Source of the DNA: Micromonospora sp. LH3U1
GTDB taxonomy: Bacteria; Actinomycetota; Actinomycetes; Mycobacteriales; Micromonosporaceae
Length of the DNA stretch: 64,000 bases
Reading direction: 5' to 3'
Assembly (NCBI RefSeq): GCF_028475105.1
Contig: NZ_CP116936.1
Coordinates: 5,393,501-5,457,500, forward strand
The first letter of the stretch is position 1; the number at the start of each line of letters is the position of its first letter. Shown here one piece after another: positions 36,047 through 45,004 of this stretch. The notes beneath the pieces were generated by a model. It was not told where the DNA came from. It ran no database searches and saw only the letters and a program-made list of their open reading frames with translations. The translations under genes and the position numbers were made by a program.

Positions 36047-36063
36047 CGAGACGGTTCGTCTCG
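36047..36063. promoter_or_regulatory. TetR operator 2 (TetR side)
   Basis: CGAGACGGTTCGTCTCG, differing from operator 1 by one central base, ending eight bases before the TAGGGT -10 (36071-36076) of the TetR gene. Operator centres are 58 bp apart. Confidence 0.75.
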
Positions 36064-36084
36064 CCACTGGTAGGGTGAGCCCCC

Positions 36085-36687
36085 ATGACGCCCAACACGG
36101 CCCGCCGGAGAGAGACCTCTCGACGCGCCATCCTCACCGCGGCCTTCGAACTGCTCCAAGAGATCGGGTACGCGAAGGTCAGCATCGAGGGCATCGCCGC
36201 GCGCGCCGGGGTCGGCAAACAGACCATCTACCGCTGGTGGCCGTCCAAGGGCGCGGTCATCTTCGACGCCTTCCTCATGCTCAGCGAGGCTACCGAGGGT
36301 GGGCCGCCGACACTGCCGGACACCGGCGACCTGGCAGCCGACCTGACCCTGGTGCTCCGCGCCACGGTCGAGGAGATGAACGATCCCCGGTACGAGCAAC
36401 CGATGCGCGCGCTGGCCACCGAGATCGCACACGATCCCGAGCTGGCAGCCGCCTACGCCGAACGGTTGGACGGGCCGCTGAAGGAGGCCAAACGGCAGCG
36501 CCTGCGCAGCGCCCAACAGGCCGGGCAACTCGCCGAGGACATCGACCTCGATGTGGCGGTGGACCTGATCTGGGGACCCGTGCTCAACCGATGGCTCCAC
36601 CGCAGCGGGCCGCTCACCGCCGAATACACCGACCTCGTCGTCACCACCGCCCTCAGCGGGTTGCGCCCCCGCCGTTCGGGCGATTGA
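36085..36687 (+). CDS. TetR family transcriptional repressor, 200 aa
   Basis: The N-terminal helix-turn-helix is canonical: AILTAAFELLQEIGYAKVSI then EGIAARAGVGKQTIYRWWPSK. The remainder is the variable ligand-binding dimer domain (TetR_C type with LATEIAHDPELAAAYAERL). It very likely binds the two 17-bp palindromes in the shared promoter region, repressing itself and the SDR gene until an unknown ligand appears. ATG 36085 is eight bases after TAGGGT, with a probable leaderless transcript. Confidence 0.93.
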   Translation: MTPNTARRRETSRRAILTAAFELLQEIGYAKVSIEGIAARAGVGKQTIYRWWPSKGAVIFDAFLMLSEATEGGPPTLPDTGDLAADLTLVLRATVEEMNDPRYEQPMRALATEIAHDPELAAAYAERLDGPLKEAKRQRLRSAQQAGQLAEDIDLDVAVDLIWGPVLNRWLHRSGPLTAEYTDLVVTTALSGLRPRRSGD

Positions 36688-36782
36688 ACCGACGACGAGA
36701 GGCCACGGCGCTAGCGAGAGGTACTCCTGCACGTCAGAGATAGAGGCTTTCACCTTCTTTGGTTCTGACTTCGTCCGACTGC

Positions 36783-37010
36783 TCAGGGCATGCCCGCATA
36801 TCGCAGTGGGAGTGGCGGTCGTGGCCGTCGCCACGCCACGTAGGTCATGATGGCGAACGCGATCAGCAGTACCACCGCGATGAGGATGATGGACCATCCG
36901 GATCGATCGCCGGCCTCGCGCACTCTCAGGCAAGGGTCGCTCTTCGCGTAGTGAACGCGGATGCGCTCACCCGACGTCACGGCACTGTTCGCATCGACCG
37001 TCACGCGCAT
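36783..37010 (-). CDS. Small membrane protein, possible DUF3592 remnant, 75 aa
   Basis: MRVTVDANSAVTSGERIRVHY is followed by a transmembrane segment SIILIAVVLLIAFAIMTYVAW and a basic Pro-rich end. The order beta-strand, RVHYAKSDPCLRV and membrane helix resembles the C-terminal half of DUF3592 proteins, which normally begin with another membrane helix; such a hydrophobic run (FLRVFSAFGLIFALVL) exists just upstream but in another frame. So this may be a frameshifted remnant. The rest of 37011-37560 has no gene; it holds C-rich DNA and hairpins D and E. Confidence 0.4.
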   Translation of the reverse strand: MRVTVDANSAVTSGERIRVHYAKSDPCLRVREAGDRSGWSIILIAVVLLIAFAIMTYVAWRRPRPPLPLRYAGMP

Positions 37011-37173
37011 GCGCGGTGAGCACCAACGCAAAGATCAGCCCGAACGCCGAGAACACCCGCAGGAAGCTTCGGCTTGGCCGTCGACGGTCCACAGTCGGAC
37101 TCTAGAAGGAACGCCGTTCATCCAGGTGGAGCGGCGGTTAGCCAACCCGCCCCGCCCCGCCCCGCCCCCGCCC

Positions 37174-37251
37174 CGTCGATCATGGAGTTGTGGTGGGCGA
37201 CAAAGCAACCGCCATAGCGCCAAAATGGGCACCACGCCTCCATGATCGACG
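37174..37251. repeat. Intergenic GATC-bounded hairpin D
   Basis: CGTCGATCATGGAG (37174-37187) pairs with CTCCATGATCGACG (37238-37251), and GTGGTG further in pairs with CACCAC. Directly preceded by a CCCCG-repeat tract at 37148-37173. Its outer CGTCGATC is shared with hairpin H at 43.2 kb. Confidence 0.8.
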
Positions 37252-37273
37252 CGGGCCGGCCCGTCCCTTTCCG

Positions 37274-37342
37274 CGATCTTGCACTTGCTGCCTCGACGTA
37301 GGGGACATTTCACGCATCTCGGCGACCGAACCTGCAAGATCG
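37274..37342. repeat. Dispersed hairpin element, copy E (family with F and G)
   Basis: CGATCTTGCA and TGCAAGATCG form the ends. The body CTTGCTGCCTCGAC... and ...GCGACCGAAC is shared with copy F (51.3 kb), and CACGCATCTC in the middle with copy G (62.8 kb, reverse strand). This is homology along the whole unit, not only matching ends. Confidence 0.85.
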
Positions 37343-37560
37343 GCGGGGTGCGGCGTTCTTGGGGTGGTGAAGCTTGTGCCGTGGCCGCGCGTCTGATCGA
37401 CGCGCCCCTTGACCACGCTTCAACCGCCCTAACCGAAACGGAGTTGACTCTAGGAGGGATCCACAACTGGTTCCCGGTGACGGCATCGGGGTCGCCTGGC
37501 AACGGACGGCCGCCGAAGCGAGGGTCCCCGCGTCACGCCACGTCATGTCATCCTGACCGA

Positions 37561-38406
37561 ATGCGAGTCGCCTCGATTCACACGTACCCGGTGAAGGGGT
37601 GCCGCCGGATGGACCGCGACACGGCGCGTGTCGAGCCGTGGGGCCTGGACGGCGACCGACGGTGGCTGATCGTGGACGACCACGGGGTCGGCCTGACCCA
37701 GCGCCAGCACCGGGAGCTGGTGACGATGCGGGCGGTGTCACGGCCAGGCGGGCTGACCCTGGACGCGCCGGGGATGACCCCGCTCGATCTGGCCGAACCG
37801 ACCGGCGGCGAGGCGATCCAGGTCCGGGTCTACCGGGGGCGGTGGCCCGCACCGGTACGCGCCGCCGGCCCCGAGGCGGACGACTGGCTCAACCGGCTGT
37901 TGGGGCGTACCGCCCGGCTGGTCTGGCTCGGTGACCCCACCGGCAACCTCGTTCCCTGGCAGGTTGCGGCTGGCGCCGGCGCCGAGCTGAGCTTCGCCGA
38001 CGGCAGTCCGCTGCTGCTGGCCAACACCGCGTCGCTGGACGCGTTCAACGACTGGTTGCGGGAGTCGGGCAGCACCGAGGGGCCGCTGCCGATGATCCAG
38101 TTCCGCCCCAACGTGGTGGTCAGCGGTGCCGCGCCGTGGGCCGAGGGCGAGTGGGTCGGCCGGCGGATCAGGATCGGCGGGGCCATGTTCCACGGCGGCA
38201 TCGAGTGTGGCCGCTGTCTGGTCGCGACGATCAACCAGGAGACCGGGGAACGGGGGCGGGAGCCGCTGTGGATGCTCGCCGAACGGCGCAACGTCGGCAA
38301 GAAGCTTCTCTTCGGTCTCCAGATGTTGGTGCGGACCGAAGCGGACGGACCTACCGGCGAAGGTCGTACGGTCAGCGTCGGTGACACCGTGGAGGTGTTG
38401 GACTGA
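37561..38406 (+). CDS. MOSC domain protein (YcbX/mARC type), 281 aa
   Basis: N-terminal MOSC beta-barrel (VASIHTYPVKGCRRMDRDTA, DGDRRWLIVDDHG, LTQRQHRELVTM) and the C-terminal MOSC domain with IQFRPNVVV, GIECGRCLVATINQETGERG and EPLWMLAERRN. The conserved cysteine (GIECGRC) ligates the molybdenum cofactor sulfur in mARC and YcbX, which reduce N-hydroxylated compounds; no ferredoxin domain is fused here. Electron donor unknown. ATG 37561; CATCCT six bases upstream hints at a leaderless mRNA. Region 37343-37560 shows nothing else. Confidence 0.9.
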   Translation: MRVASIHTYPVKGCRRMDRDTARVEPWGLDGDRRWLIVDDHGVGLTQRQHRELVTMRAVSRPGGLTLDAPGMTPLDLAEPTGGEAIQVRVYRGRWPAPVRAAGPEADDWLNRLLGRTARLVWLGDPTGNLVPWQVAAGAGAELSFADGSPLLLANTASLDAFNDWLRESGSTEGPLPMIQFRPNVVVSGAAPWAEGEWVGRRIRIGGAMFHGGIECGRCLVATINQETGERGREPLWMLAERRNVGKKLLFGLQMLVRTEADGPTGEGRTVSVGDTVEVLD

Positions 38407-38467
38407 CCGGAACGGCCCACTCGGACGTTGTTGCACTGCTGTAGGTGGTGCGGCAACATGAGGCGCC

Positions 38468-39388
38468 GTGACGGCACCAGGCACGGATTCCGAGAACGAC
38501 ACCCCGGCCGGCGACAGCGGTACGCACCGGCCGAATCGGCGGATCCGACACTGGTTGGCCGGTGCCGGGGTCGCTGCCCTGGCCGCCGTACTCGGCATCA
38601 CCCTCGCCGTGCGCTCCGGCGCCACCCCGGCCTGCGCTGCCCCACCGACGGGAAACACCGTCCACAAGGCAAAGGCCAGCTTCTACGACGCCGGCCGCTC
38701 GGGCGGCAACTGCTCCTTCCCGAGCCCACCGGCGGACCGGCTCTACGTGGCCCTCGGCTCGTCGGCGTACTCCGGGGCCGCGGCCTGCGGCAGCTACCTG
38801 GACGTGACCGGCCCGAAGGGCACCGTCCGAGTCATGGTCATGGACCAGTGCGCCGGGTGCGGGCCCGGCAAGATCGACCTCTCCGACGAGGCGTTCGCCA
38901 AGATTGCCGACCGGGCGCAGGGCATAGCGCAGGTGACGTACCGGGCGGTGGTGAGTCCGCCGCTCGACGGAGGGCTCACCTTCCGGATGAAGGCGGGCGC
39001 GTCTCAGTGGTGGTTCGCGGTGCAGGTGGGCAACCACGGCAACCCGCTCCGCTCGGTCGAGGCGCAGGGGCCGGGCGGCGGCTTCCGCAAGGCGGCCCGC
39101 CAGAACGACAACTACTGGACCGTCGAGGGCGGGCTCGGCCCCGGGCCCTACAGCATCAAGGTCACCGACGTTTACGGGCGACAGGCAACCGCCGCCACCA
39201 TCCGGATGATCGCGAAGCAGGTCCAACCCAGCACGGTCTTCCTCACCGCCCCTACGCCCAGCAGTTCACCCTCGGCCCCGCCGACCCCCACCATCGCGCC
39301 CTCGCCGACCCCGGCGGAGTCGGTCGCCCCGGCGACCACCGTCGAAGCCCGCGCTGGTGCCGCCCCGCTCAACGCCCACCGCTGCTGA
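38468..39388 (+). CDS. Secreted expansin-like protein (DPBB domain), 306 aa
   Basis: A basic cytoplasmic start and membrane anchor or signal (WLAGAGVAALAAVLGITLAV, about residues 29-48) precede a double-psi beta-barrel with KASFYDAGRSGGNCSFPSP, CGSYLDVTGPKGTVRVMVMD and QCAGCGPGKIDLSDEAF; this is the D1 signature of bacterial expansins such as EXLX1. The second, cellulose-binding-like domain (SQWWFAVQVGNHGNPLRSVE) completes it. A Ser/Pro/Thr-rich tail ends in RC. Expansins loosen cellulose or peptidoglycan without hydrolysis. GTG 38468. Confidence 0.88.
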   Translation: MTAPGTDSENDTPAGDSGTHRPNRRIRHWLAGAGVAALAAVLGITLAVRSGATPACAAPPTGNTVHKAKASFYDAGRSGGNCSFPSPPADRLYVALGSSAYSGAAACGSYLDVTGPKGTVRVMVMDQCAGCGPGKIDLSDEAFAKIADRAQGIAQVTYRAVVSPPLDGGLTFRMKAGASQWWFAVQVGNHGNPLRSVEAQGPGGGFRKAARQNDNYWTVEGGLGPGPYSIKVTDVYGRQATAATIRMIAKQVQPSTVFLTAPTPSSSPSAPPTPTIAPSPTPAESVAPATTVEARAGAAPLNAHRC

Positions 39389-39657
39389 CCCAGCCCTAGT
39401 CAGGGCGAGTGAACCGGCACGGAAACCTAGAGTCGATGTGGCCGGCGAGGCCTGCGGGTCAGGGACAACCACCCGAGGAACCTGGCGTGCATCGTGGGAG
39501 AGCGTCCGGAATGAGGCGCTACCACGCCGGCAGTCGAGACGGCAGCTGACCCAGCCTGATCAGCGGCGCCGGCCCGGGTCGCGACGATGCCGTTGAGCTT
39601 GAACGGCACGACACCACCGCCAGGCCTCGGCCCTCGCACCCGCCGTACCATCCCACG

Positions 39658-40014
39658 ATGATCTCGGACACCTTCGTTACGCGCGGCGGGCTCACCTACG
39701 TTGACCGCCGCGACTTCACCCGAGGCGACACTCTCAGCGCTGTCCGACGACTGGCCTGGCCGACGGTAAAGCTCCACGCCGACGACAGCACGCTGACCTT
39801 CTCGTCGCGTACCGGCTCGGACACCTTGCAACACGCCCAGGTGACCGCACTGCCGCACCGACCGTTTCACGGACGGTTCCCTCTGCCGGCGTCCGCCGTT
39901 TCTTTGGAGGTCGAAGGACGCGACCAGGTCCTGCTCTTCTGGACTCCCTGCGTGGGCGCGGTACTGCGTGAACTCGCCGAGTTGGGCTGGGACGCCGAAG
40001 ACCCTGGGCACTAA
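39658..40014 (+). CDS. Hypothetical protein, 118 aa
   Basis: No family recognised. Sequence is beta-rich (GGLTYVDRRDF, TVKLHADDSTLTFSSRTGS) with a single Cys near the end; no signal or membrane segment. Good evidence for expression: TACCAT (39646-39651) stands six bases before the ATG in leaderless fashion, and a strong hairpin follows the stop. The 39389-39657 gap upstream contains nothing I can identify. Confidence 0.65.
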   Translation: MISDTFVTRGGLTYVDRRDFTRGDTLSAVRRLAWPTVKLHADDSTLTFSSRTGSDTLQHAQVTALPHRPFHGRFPLPASAVSLEVEGRDQVLLFWTPCVGAVLRELAELGWDAEDPGH

Positions 40015-40043
40015 GGTCGCAGCCTTGATCGAGGCTGCGACCT
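40014..40043. terminator. Bidirectional terminator between the 118-aa gene and rnpB
   Basis: AGGTCGCAGCCT (40014-40025) and AGGCTGCGACCT (40032-40043) with the loop TGATCG; a perfect 12-bp stem beginning in the TAA stop codon. Confidence 0.8.
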
Positions 40044-40048
40044 GGTGG

Positions 40049-40476
<428 letters not shown>

Positions 40477-40599
40477 GCTCCCATCCTAACGACGGGGTCT
40501 CCGCCGGTATTGCCGCCCCGCCTGGGCAAGATCGCGCAGCTCAAGGGCGGTAGGTCCGGCGGATTCGCCGCACGAGGCGGGGGCTAGCCTCGTGGGGCT

Positions 40600-41361
40600 A
40601 TGGATCTCTCCCACGCCGCGCTGCTGCTCGCCGCCGGTCTCGCCGCTGGCACGGTCAACGCGGTAGCCGGTGGCGGTTCTCTGATCACCTTTCCGGCGCT
40701 GATCGCGGTCGGGTTGCCCCCGGTTCCGGCGAACGTCAGCAACTCGGTCGCCGTCTTCCCCGGGTACCTGGCCAGCGTGGCAGGCAGCCGGCAGGACCTC
40801 CCGCGCCCGCGCGCGTTGGCCACGCTGGTGCCCACCACCATCGTCGGCACGATCCTCGGGGCGCTGCTGCTGCTGGCCACCCCGGCCCGCGCGTTCGAGC
40901 TCGTCGTACCGTTTCTGGTTCTCGGCGCGACCGCGGTCCTGGCCTTCCAGGACCCGCTGCGCCGGCTGGTCGGTCACCCCCGGGACCTGTCCCCCCGCCG
41001 ACGGACGGTCGCGGTGCAGACGATGGTCGCGCTCGGTGCGGTGTACGGCGGGTACTTCGGTGCGGCGCTCGGGGTGATGCTGGTCGCCGGACTGGCCCTG
41101 GTGCTGGACGCGACCCTGGCGCGGGTGAGCGCGATCAAGAATCTGCTCTCCGCGGTGGTGGGGTTCACCACGCTGGTGGTGTTCGCCCTGTTCGGCCCGG
41201 TGAACTGGGCGGCCGTCGCGGTGGTCGCGCCGGCCACGCTGATCGGTGGGTACGCCGGCGCCCGGCTGGTCCGCCGGCTGCCGTCGGTGGTGCTCAAGGC
41301 GGTCATCGTGGTGTTCGGCACGGCGATCGGGCTCTACCTGCTCTGGCGCGCCTTCAGCTGA
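40600..41361 (+). CDS. TauE/SafE family sulfite/sulfonate exporter-like permease, 253 aa
   Basis: Eight or so hydrophobic segments with two repeated halves. Motifs: NAVAGGGSLITFPALIAVGLPPVPANVSNSVA (the first inverted repeat) and GGYFGAALGVMLVAGLAL with KNLLSAVVGF in the second. The family moves small anions such as sulfite, sulfonates or taurine breakdown products; substrate unknown. ATG 40600 is nine bases after TAGCCT. It converges with the MFS gene. Confidence 0.9.
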   Translation: MDLSHAALLLAAGLAAGTVNAVAGGGSLITFPALIAVGLPPVPANVSNSVAVFPGYLASVAGSRQDLPRPRALATLVPTTIVGTILGALLLLATPARAFELVVPFLVLGATAVLAFQDPLRRLVGHPRDLSPRRRTVAVQTMVALGAVYGGYFGAALGVMLVAGLALVLDATLARVSAIKNLLSAVVGFTTLVVFALFGPVNWAAVAVVAPATLIGGYAGARLVRRLPSVVLKAVIVVFGTAIGLYLLWRAFS

Positions 41362-41405
41362 GCCCGCCCGACGCCCCGCGCGGGCGCAGGGGCGAGGAGG
41401 CCGGG

Positions 41406-42629
41406 TCAGTACGTCTCGCCTACCGGCTCGTGCTCGGTGTTGGAGGCGGCGCGGTTCCAGCGGGACCAGAGCACCCGCTCGCCGTAGCCGGCGGCCATCA
41501 GGTGCGCGAAGGCCAGGTAGACCAGCACGCCGACGGCGAGCACCCCGAAGCCGACCCAGAACGGCAGCGACAGTGACTGCTCGGCGAGCTTGCCGGAGAT
41601 GATCGGTGCCGGTGCGGCCGCACCCCAGCGGACCAGGTTGAACGCGCCGGTGGCGACGCGCCGGTCGCTGGAGCCGAGGCCGAGCGCCAGGTCGGTGAGG
41701 TTGGCGTTGGCCAGTCCCATGCAGAGCCCGGAGAGCACCAGCACCACGAGCGCCTCCGCGGTGCTGGTGGAGGTGGCGAAGAGAACCATGCAGACCAGCA
41801 GCCCGGCGATGGCCACACCGACGGTCTGCACCGCGCCGATCCGGTGGGCCAGCCGGTGGCCGATCACCAGGATGCCGGTGGCCAGGCCGAGACCCCAGCC
41901 GGTGAACGCCAGCCCCAGCGGGATGATGTCCAGGCCCAGGAAGAGCGGCGTGTAGCCGAGCACCACGAAGAACACGAAGTTGTACGCGCCGGTCACCGCG
42001 CAGAGGGCGATGAACGCCGGCCGGCGGTAGGTGGCGAAGATCTGGCCGACGCGTACCGGGGCCTGGCGGTTGGTGGGCTCGCGGAGCTTGCGGGAGGCCA
42101 CGCCGAGGGCGAGGACCATGAAGACGCCGCAGACGAAGAACGGCAGCCGCCAGCTGATCTCGCCGAGCAGGCCGCCGATCAGCGGGCCGACGGCGAAGCC
42201 GAGGCCGAGAGCGGTCTCGAAGAGGCCGACCACCCATTCCCGGTCGACGGCCAGGTTGACCAGCACCACCATGGCGGTGGCGAAGAACATCGCGTTGCCC
42301 AGACCCCAGACGCCGCGCAGCACGGACAGCTGCACGATGTTGTTGCTGAACGAGGCGAGGATCGCGGCCAGGCCGACCACGGAGACACCGGTGATGAGGA
42401 CCGGCTTGAAGCCGAACCGGCCGCTCGCCAGCGTCGCCGGGATCATGCCAAGGGCCATGACCGCGATGTACGCGGTGAACAGCAACTCGACCTGCCAGGC
42501 GGTGACCCCGATCGCGTCACCGATGGCCGGCAGGATCGGGTCGACGACGGCAATGCCGGCGATGGCGAGGAAGGCCACCAGCGTGGTGGCGTAGATGGCA
42601 CTGCGGTTCGGTTCGGAACGCCGATCCAC
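41406..42629 (-). CDS. MFS transporter, 407 aa
   Basis: Twelve membrane segments; the motif-A-like loop GRFGFKPVLITG falls between segments 2 and 3, and PLIGGLLGEISWRLPFFV is the motif-C-like region of drug antiporters in segment 5-6. Begins MDRRSEPNRSAIYATTLVAF at GTG 42629, with GAGGAG upstream. Divergent from a MarR gene with two operators in between, the usual set-up for a drug-inducible efflux pump. Substrate unknown. Confidence 0.92.
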   Translation of the reverse strand: MDRRSEPNRSAIYATTLVAFLAIAGIAVVDPILPAIGDAIGVTAWQVELLFTAYIAVMALGMIPATLASGRFGFKPVLITGVSVVGLAAILASFSNNIVQLSVLRGVWGLGNAMFFATAMVVLVNLAVDREWVVGLFETALGLGFAVGPLIGGLLGEISWRLPFFVCGVFMVLALGVASRKLREPTNRQAPVRVGQIFATYRRPAFIALCAVTGAYNFVFFVVLGYTPLFLGLDIIPLGLAFTGWGLGLATGILVIGHRLAHRIGAVQTVGVAIAGLLVCMVLFATSTSTAEALVVLVLSGLCMGLANANLTDLALGLGSSDRRVATGAFNLVRWGAAAPAPIISGKLAEQSLSLPFWVGFGVLAVGVLVYLAFAHLMAAGYGERVLWSRWNRAASNTEHEPVGETY

Positions 42630-42646
42630 TCCGACTCCTCAACTAG

Positions 42647-42681
42647 CTGTATCATGCAGGTAATCACCCTGTATCGTACAG
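42647..42681. promoter_or_regulatory. Two MarR operators between MFS and MarR genes
   Basis: CTGTATCATGCAG (42647-42659) and CTGTATCGTACAG (42669-42681) are imperfect 13-bp palindromes with centres 22 bp apart, two helical turns. The second covers the TATCGT -10 (42672-42677) of the MarR gene, whose ATG follows six bases later. Confidence 0.7.
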
Positions 42682-42683
42682 CT

Positions 42684-43142
42684 ATGACCGATGACCACGA
42701 GCGCACCCTCGGCCAGATCGAGACGGAGGTGGCCCTGCTGATGCGCCTCGGCGAGGCGACCCGGCGGGCCACCGGCAGCGCCGAGCACCGGGTGCTCGAC
42801 CGGGCGGCGTACGTGATCCTGCGCCACCTGGACACCGCCGGCCCGCAGAACGTCTCCGCACTCGCCGCCCGGCTCAACCTGGACGGCTCGACCGTGACCC
42901 GGCAGGTGTCCGCGCTACAGCGGGACGGCCTGATCACCCGTACCCCGGACCCGTCCGACGGACGAGGCACGGTCATCTCCCCCACCACCGCCGGCCTGCA
43001 ACGGATGACCGCGGTGCGGGCCGCGCGGACCCGGCTCTACGGCGAGATGCTCGGCGACTGGCCCGCCGAGGACCGGGAGACCCTCGCGCTGATGCTGCGC
43101 CGCCTAAACGAAGCCCTAGAGTCCCGCAACCGCCCCCACTAA
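42684..43142 (+). CDS. MarR family transcriptional regulator, 152 aa
   Basis: The winged helix is LDRAAYVILRHLDTAG, VSALAARLNLDGSTVTRQVSALQRDGLITRTPDPSDGRG, where the last residues form the DxRG wing of MarR. N- and C-terminal helices make the dimer. It probably represses itself and the divergent MFS gene by binding the two CTGTATC-type sites, and is released by a phenolic or similar ligand. ATG 42684 with TATCGT six bases upstream: leaderless. Confidence 0.93.
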   Translation: MTDDHERTLGQIETEVALLMRLGEATRRATGSAEHRVLDRAAYVILRHLDTAGPQNVSALAARLNLDGSTVTRQVSALQRDGLITRTPDPSDGRGTVISPTTAGLQRMTAVRAARTRLYGEMLGDWPAEDRETLALMLRRLNEALESRNRPH

Positions 43143-43183
43143 CCCCCTGCCCCCTGTCCCCTCCCTCCCCGCGCCCTCCCCGT

Positions 43184-43249
43184 CGTCGATCTAGGGCAAA
43201 TCGATGCTCGTGGAGATCCACAAACGACTGTTTGCCCTAGATCGACGAG
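43184..43249. repeat. Intergenic GATC-bounded hairpin H
   Basis: TCGTCGATCTAGGGCAAA (43184-43201) and its exact complement (43232-43249), loop 30 bases containing GTGG-AGAT-CCAC. Between converging MarR and mctP genes; C-rich on its left, G-rich on its right. Confidence 0.85.
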
Positions 43250-43250
43250 G

Positions 43251-43354
43251 GGAGAGGGCGGGGGGCGGCGGGCGGGGGCGGGGGCGGGCGGGCGGGGGCA
43301 GGGGCGGGCGGGGGCGGGCGGGGGCGGGCGGGGGCGGGCGGGGGCGGGGGCGGG
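43251..43354. repeat. G-rich tandem repeat (GGGGGCGGGC-type)
   Basis: About 100 bases of G-runs of three to six separated by single C or A, with a 10-base unit recurring several times. The + strand could form G-quadruplexes. It reaches to the stop codon of mctP, so the end of the mctP mRNA would be C-rich. Confidence 0.8.
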
Positions 43355-45004
43355 TTAGGCGACTGGCTCTCGGGTTGCGTTGGCGTCGCGATCGGTGCCG
43401 GGGGTGACTCGGGGGTCGCCTTCGTCGGCGAAGTAGTCGTCCGGTGTGGTGCCGTCGACCCCTTCGGCCACCTTGCCGGCCCGCAGCGCGAGCGTCACCA
43501 GCGCCGCGACGGCCAGGTTGACCAGCACCGCAACGATGCCGACGTAGATCGTCCTGGCGGTGTCGAACCCGAACTCCGACAGCGGGAACGCGGAGCCACC
43601 GAAGTGCTTCCGGGTCGGGCTGGCCACCTGGTAGAGCATCCACATACCCAGCCCCATGCCGGCCGCCCAACCGACGATCAACCCGGTGCGGTGGAACCAG
43701 CGGGTGTAGAGGCCCAGCGCCACCGCCGGCAGCGTCTGAAGGATGATCACGCCACCGATCAGCTGGAGGTCGATGGAGAACTGCGGGTCGAGGAACACGA
43801 TGCAGGCCACGGCACCGACCTTCACCACCAGTGAGGTGATCTTCGAGACGTTGGCCTCCTGGGCCGGGGAGGCGTCCCGCTTCAGGTACTCCTTGTAGAT
43901 GTTGCGGGTGAACAGGTTCGCCGCCGCGATCGACATGATGGCTGCGGGCACCAGCGCGCCGATGCCGATCGCCGCGTACGCGACACCGGCGAACCAGTCC
44001 GGGAACTGCTGGTCGAAGAGCAGTGGAACGACCGTGTTGTTGTCCACACTGCCGGCCGATGCCCCGGACAGGGGCTTCACGCCGGCCGCGATGGCCATGT
44101 AGCCGAGCAGCGCGATCAGCCCGAGCAGCAGGCTGTACGCCGGCAGCGCCGACATGTTCCGCTTGATCACGTCGCGGTTCCGGCTGGCCAGCACACCGGT
44201 GATGCTGTGCGGGTAGAGGAAGAGCGCCAACGCCGACCCGAGCGCCAACGTGACGTACTGAAGCTGGTTGTTGCCGTTGAGCAGGATGCCGTCGTTCGGG
44301 TTGGGTGAGGCGTCGAACTTCGCGTCGGCGGCGGCGAAGATGTCACCCCAGCCGCCCAGCTTGTACGGCAGGTAGATGATCGCCACCAGGATGACGATGT
44401 AGATCAGGATGTCCTTGACGAACGCGATCAGCGCCGGCGCGCGCAGCCCCGACTGGTACGTGTAGGCGGCCAGGATGGCGAACGCGATGATGATCGGCAG
44501 GTGCCGGGCCAGCACGTTGTCGCCGGTGACCCCCATCGTCTTGAGCACCGCCTCGATGCCGATCAGCTGCAACGCGATGTACGGCATGGTGGCGACGATG
44601 CCGGTGATCGCGATCAGCAGCGCCAGCACCGGCGAGTCGAAGCGCTTGCGGACGAAGTCGGCCGGCGTGACGAACCCGTGCCGGTGTGACACCGACCAGA
44701 GCCGGACCAACACCAGGAAGACCAACGGATAGATCACGATGGTGTACGGCACGGCGAAGAACCCGGCCGCTCCGGCTCCGAACATGAGCGCCGGCACCGC
44801 CACGAAGGTGTACGCGGTGTAGAGGTCACCGCCGACCAGGAACCAGGTGATCCAGCCGCCGAAGCTGCGCCCGCCCAGTCCCCACTCGTCCAGGTGCCCC
44901 ATGTCCTTCGGGGCGCGCCAGCGGGCGGCCACGAACCCCATTCCGCTGACCAGGAGGAACAGCGCGGAGAAGACGATGATCTCGGTGAGATGGTCACGCC
45001 ACAT
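43355..45004 (-). CDS. Monocarboxylate uptake permease (SSS family, MctP-like), 549 aa
   Basis: A sodium:solute symporter of about 13 membrane segments. Motifs: RSFGGWITWFLVGGDLYTAYTF, the long VLASRNRDVIKRNMSALPAYSLLLGL stretch, GIGALVPAAIMSIAAANLFTRNIYKEY (family signature) and FHRTGLIVGW. Relatives (MctP of Rhizobium, MctC of Corynebacterium) import acetate, pyruvate, propionate or lactate. A soluble tail of about 40 residues ends the protein. ATG 45004 overlaps the DUF3311 stop by one base (TGATG), so these two are coupled, as in other actinobacteria. A Crp-like site precedes the operon. Confidence 0.92.
   Translation of the reverse strand: MWRDHLTEIIVFSALFLLVSGMGFVAARWRAPKDMGHLDEWGLGGRSFGGWITWFLVGGDLYTAYTFVAVPALMFGAGAAGFFAVPYTIVIYPLVFLVLVRLWSVSHRHGFVTPADFVRKRFDSPVLALLIAITGIVATMPYIALQLIGIEAVLKTMGVTGDNVLARHLPIIIAFAILAAYTYQSGLRAPALIAFVKDILIYIVILVAIIYLPYKLGGWGDIFAAADAKFDASPNPNDGILLNGNNQLQYVTLALGSALALFLYPHSITGVLASRNRDVIKRNMSALPAYSLLLGLIALLGYMAIAAGVKPLSGASAGSVDNNTVVPLLFDQQFPDWFAGVAYAAIGIGALVPAAIMSIAAANLFTRNIYKEYLKRDASPAQEANVSKITSLVVKVGAVACIVFLDPQFSIDLQLIGGVIILQTLPAVALGLYTRWFHRTGLIVGWAAGMGLGMWMLYQVASPTRKHFGGSAFPLSEFGFDTARTIYVGIVAVLVNLAVAALVTLALRAGKVAEGVDGTTPDDYFADEGDPRVTPGTDRDANATREPVA

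Noticed and set aside
37011..37173. A full DUF3592 gene upstream of the 75-aa frame
   Set aside because: A hydrophobic stretch exists in another frame, but without a clear frameshift point or ribosome site; I only note a possible remnant.
43251..43354. A possible CRISPR array at the G-rich repeat
   Set aside because: The units are 10 bases with no unique spacers and there are no cas genes in the window.
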